Assembly: GCA_003447515.1 (NCBI GenBank)
Contig: DLZA01000066.1
Coordinates: 1 to 7,516, forward strand
Direction of reading: 5' to 3'
Origin: Paracoccaceae bacterium
GTDB lineage: Bacteria; Pseudomonadota; Alphaproteobacteria; Rhodobacterales; Rhodobacteraceae
Length of the DNA: 7,516 bases
Shown here: in pieces, positions 6,296-7,516 of the stretch
How the letters are laid out: each line of letters begins with the position of its first letter
How positions within the stretch are numbered: position 1 is the first letter of the stretch
The notes under the pieces: model-generated
Told to the model about the DNA's origin: nothing
What the model saw: only the letters and a program-made list of their open reading frames with translations
The model's database searches: none
Made by a program: the position numbers and the translations under genes

Positions 6296-7516
6296 ACACG
6301 TCTGGAACCGCATCTAATAAGCCAGTCATCAAGGTTAGTATAGCTGGATTTACCGCCAGATCATCACTTGCTGGTGGCGTTGTCCAATCCATAGTATCAA
6401 AGCCAGCACAGTTGTCACATTTTGGCGCCCAAGCTGTGTGGATTTTGTTACAACTATCACATATCCACTGGGGGCCACGGGATGCGGACAGGGCTTTCGT
6501 CAACCAGCCACGGACGACGACATCCTCTGCACCTTCGCCTTTTTCAATTGCGGCCATTATAACCAGCGAACGAGCAGTTGGTTCGTCTTCGGCAAGGGAG
6601 CCAATTGCACGTCGCGCACCTGGAAAATCCTCAACACTTAGTAACAGCTCAGCTTGTGACATTCGTGATTCTGGATCTTCGGGGCGCACACGAAGCAGTT
6701 GATTAAAGCGTTTTAATCGTACTGCAGGTGACTCATCAGGTTCAATGTGCGCAAACGTACGAGCAAGATCAGGATGCTGGATGCTGCTCCACGCTTTTTT
6801 CAGAAGCTTGCTAGCAGCGCGTTTGTTGTTGTCGAGCACATGCATTTCAGCAGCCAAAACGGCAGATGGAATCAAACTAGGAGAAAGAGTGTTAGACTGT
6901 AAGGCAGCCGCTTTACCTAATGAAATTTTACCGTCATCTAAAAAGCGACGGGCCTCGGCGAGCAACAGGACCGCTTCACGTCGGCGACCTACATCGCGAG
7001 GCAACATGTGGGCTTTGATCTTGGCCTCTAAGGTTTTGCGCGCACCTGACCATTCCTGTTTTTCCGTTTGAAGCGTAAACAGTGTTTCAAGCGTGGCATT
7101 ATGGGTTGGACACAAAGCAAAGGCTTTTTCAGCCAATTTCAGCGCTGTGTCTGAATCACCGTCTGCCAATTTTTGTTTCATCAAGCCTTGCACACCAACA
7201 AATCTTGTACGGTCATTTTTTAACAGTTTTTCAAAATTTTTCAGTGCGTGTTGCGTATCTCCTGACATTTCTGCAGCCTGAGCACTAATTAGTTGAGTGA
7301 GTTCCGAGTGTCCAAAATACCGTTCTGCTTTAGCAGCTTTTTGCAAAGAAATTTTGCCTTCGCCCGAAGCGAGTGCAACCATACTGTCTGCCAATGACTC
7401 AAATCCTTTGCGTTCACGGTTACGGTTGAAATAACGAGACACGAACGTTTCGCCCCCATTAAAAAATTTAAACAAGGCAGTCAGCAGACCAAACAATTTA
7501 AACATAACCCAAACAG
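6270..7516 (-). CDS. hemY: HemY-type TPR membrane protein (N-terminus beyond window)
   Basis: HemY family protein of the heme-gene neighbourhood in proteobacteria: an N-terminal inner-membrane anchor followed by tetratricopeptide repeats facing the periplasm or cytoplasm. The exact role is unsettled. The ATG at 7505 looks internal, because the frame stays open to 7516 (VWV before MFKLFGLL) and the segment through GGETFVSRYFNRNRERKG matches the region just after the second membrane helix of HemY proteins. Roughly 50-80 residues are therefore missing. Helical TPR-like pairs fill visible residues 35-310 (numbered from the 7505 Met), for example LISAQAAEMSGDTQHALKNF and ALKLAEKAFALCPTHN. A CxxC-x10-CxxC ribbon (Cys349, 352, 363, 366) lies near the C-terminus. 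The stop at 6270-6272 lies inside the convergent hydrolase remnant. Confidence 0.88.
   Translation of the reverse strand, partial: VWVMFKLFGLLTALFKFFNGGETFVSRYFNRNRERKGFESLADSMVALASGEGKISLQKAAKAERYFGHSELTQLISAQAAEMSGDTQHALKNFEKLLKNDRTRFVGVQGLMKQKLADGDSDTALKLAEKAFALCPTHNATLETLFTLQTEKQEWSGARKTLEAKIKAHMLPRDVGRRREAVLLLAEARRFLDDGKISLGKAAALQSNTLSPSLIPSAVLAAEMHVLDNNKRAASKLLKKAWSSIQHPDLARTFAHIEPDESPAVRLKRFNQLLRVRPEDPESRMSQAELLLSVEDFPGARRAIGSLAEDEPTARSLVIMAAIEKGEGAEDVVVRGWLTKALSASRGPQWICDSCNKIHTAWAPKCDNCAGFDTMDWTTPPASDDLAVNPAILTLMTGLLDAVPDVFTHEETAK
6408..6461 (-). other. Four-cysteine metal-ribbon segment of the HemY protein
   Basis: These codons cover ICD-C-NKIHTAWAPKCDNC, two CxxC pairs separated by ten residues and flanked by tryptophans, followed by FDTMDW. 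The layout suits a zinc ribbon or rubredoxin-like knuckle and resembles the C-terminal metal domain of the TPR protein LapB (YciM). Metal binding is inferred from the cysteine spacing only. Confidence 0.7.

Noticed and set aside
6412..7288. Plus-strand ORFs opposite hemY (6412-6702, 6438-6641, 6745-7071, 7082-7288, 7093-7281)
   Set aside because: They are antisense shadows of hemY, with no recognisable motifs or good ribosome sites.
7503..7505. ATG at 7505 as the start of hemY
   Set aside because: The frame is open to the window edge and the Met aligns with the end of the second membrane helix in HemY proteins, so it is internal.
1..7516. Search for a defence system, mobile element, CRISPR array or RNA gene
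   Set aside because: No repeats, inverted ends, transposase or nuclease cassette, or tRNA-like fold was apparent by eye. The content is housekeeping and accessory metabolism.

Overview
The window looks like ordinary chromosomal DNA from an alphaproteobacterium, most likely a moderately AT-rich marine member of the Rhodobacterales. This rests on the HemY type with a C-terminal four-cysteine ribbon, the glutathione-dependent formaldehyde genes, and general protein character. The genus is not resolved. I see no tRNA, rRNA, CRISPR array, insertion sequence, phage gene or recognisable defence system.

Layout. (1) Bases 1-885 hold the 3' four-fifths of a class III alcohol dehydrogenase (S-(hydroxymethyl)glutathione dehydrogenase), closed by a clear intrinsic terminator at 909-934. 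(2) Bases 935-1629 hold no intact gene. Reading across frames reveals a decayed nitroreductase-family gene (about 1014-1560) with in-frame stops, homopolymer frameshifts and internal deletions. (3) From 1630 to about 6295 there is a very tight same-strand array: S-formylglutathione hydrolase, a possible 29-residue small ORF, a YaiI/YqxD (UPF0178) protein, a HAD-IA phosphatase, an ornithine cyclodeaminase/mu-crystallin family protein, the SelO pseudokinase-like AMPylase, and an alpha/beta hydrolase remnant. Neighbours are separated by 3 bases or overlap by 4 to 17. Four junctions have the ATGA form: small ORF/yaiI, HAD/OCD, OCD/selO and selO/hydrolase. This points to one transcript with translational coupling. 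(4) Bases 6270-7516 on the minus strand hold most of a HemY-type tetratricopeptide membrane protein. Its apparent ATG is internal and its true N-terminus lies beyond the window edge. It runs tail-to-tail into the hydrolase remnant with a 26-base overlap.

How the genes fit together. The dehydrogenase oxidises S-hydroxymethylglutathione to S-formylglutathione, and the hydrolase releases formate and glutathione, so the two ends of the pseudogene gap form the formaldehyde detoxification pathway. They appear to be separate transcription units here, because a terminator and a dead gene lie between them. The other operon members (YaiI, HAD, OCD, SelO) have no obvious shared pathway. SelO links to redox stress, which fits loosely with glutathione chemistry, but that link is inference.

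The most notable observations are the two broken genes, which are easy to miss because each is split between frames. Next come the possible coupled small ORF and unusual residues at two substrate or catalytic positions of the ornithine cyclodeaminase family protein.
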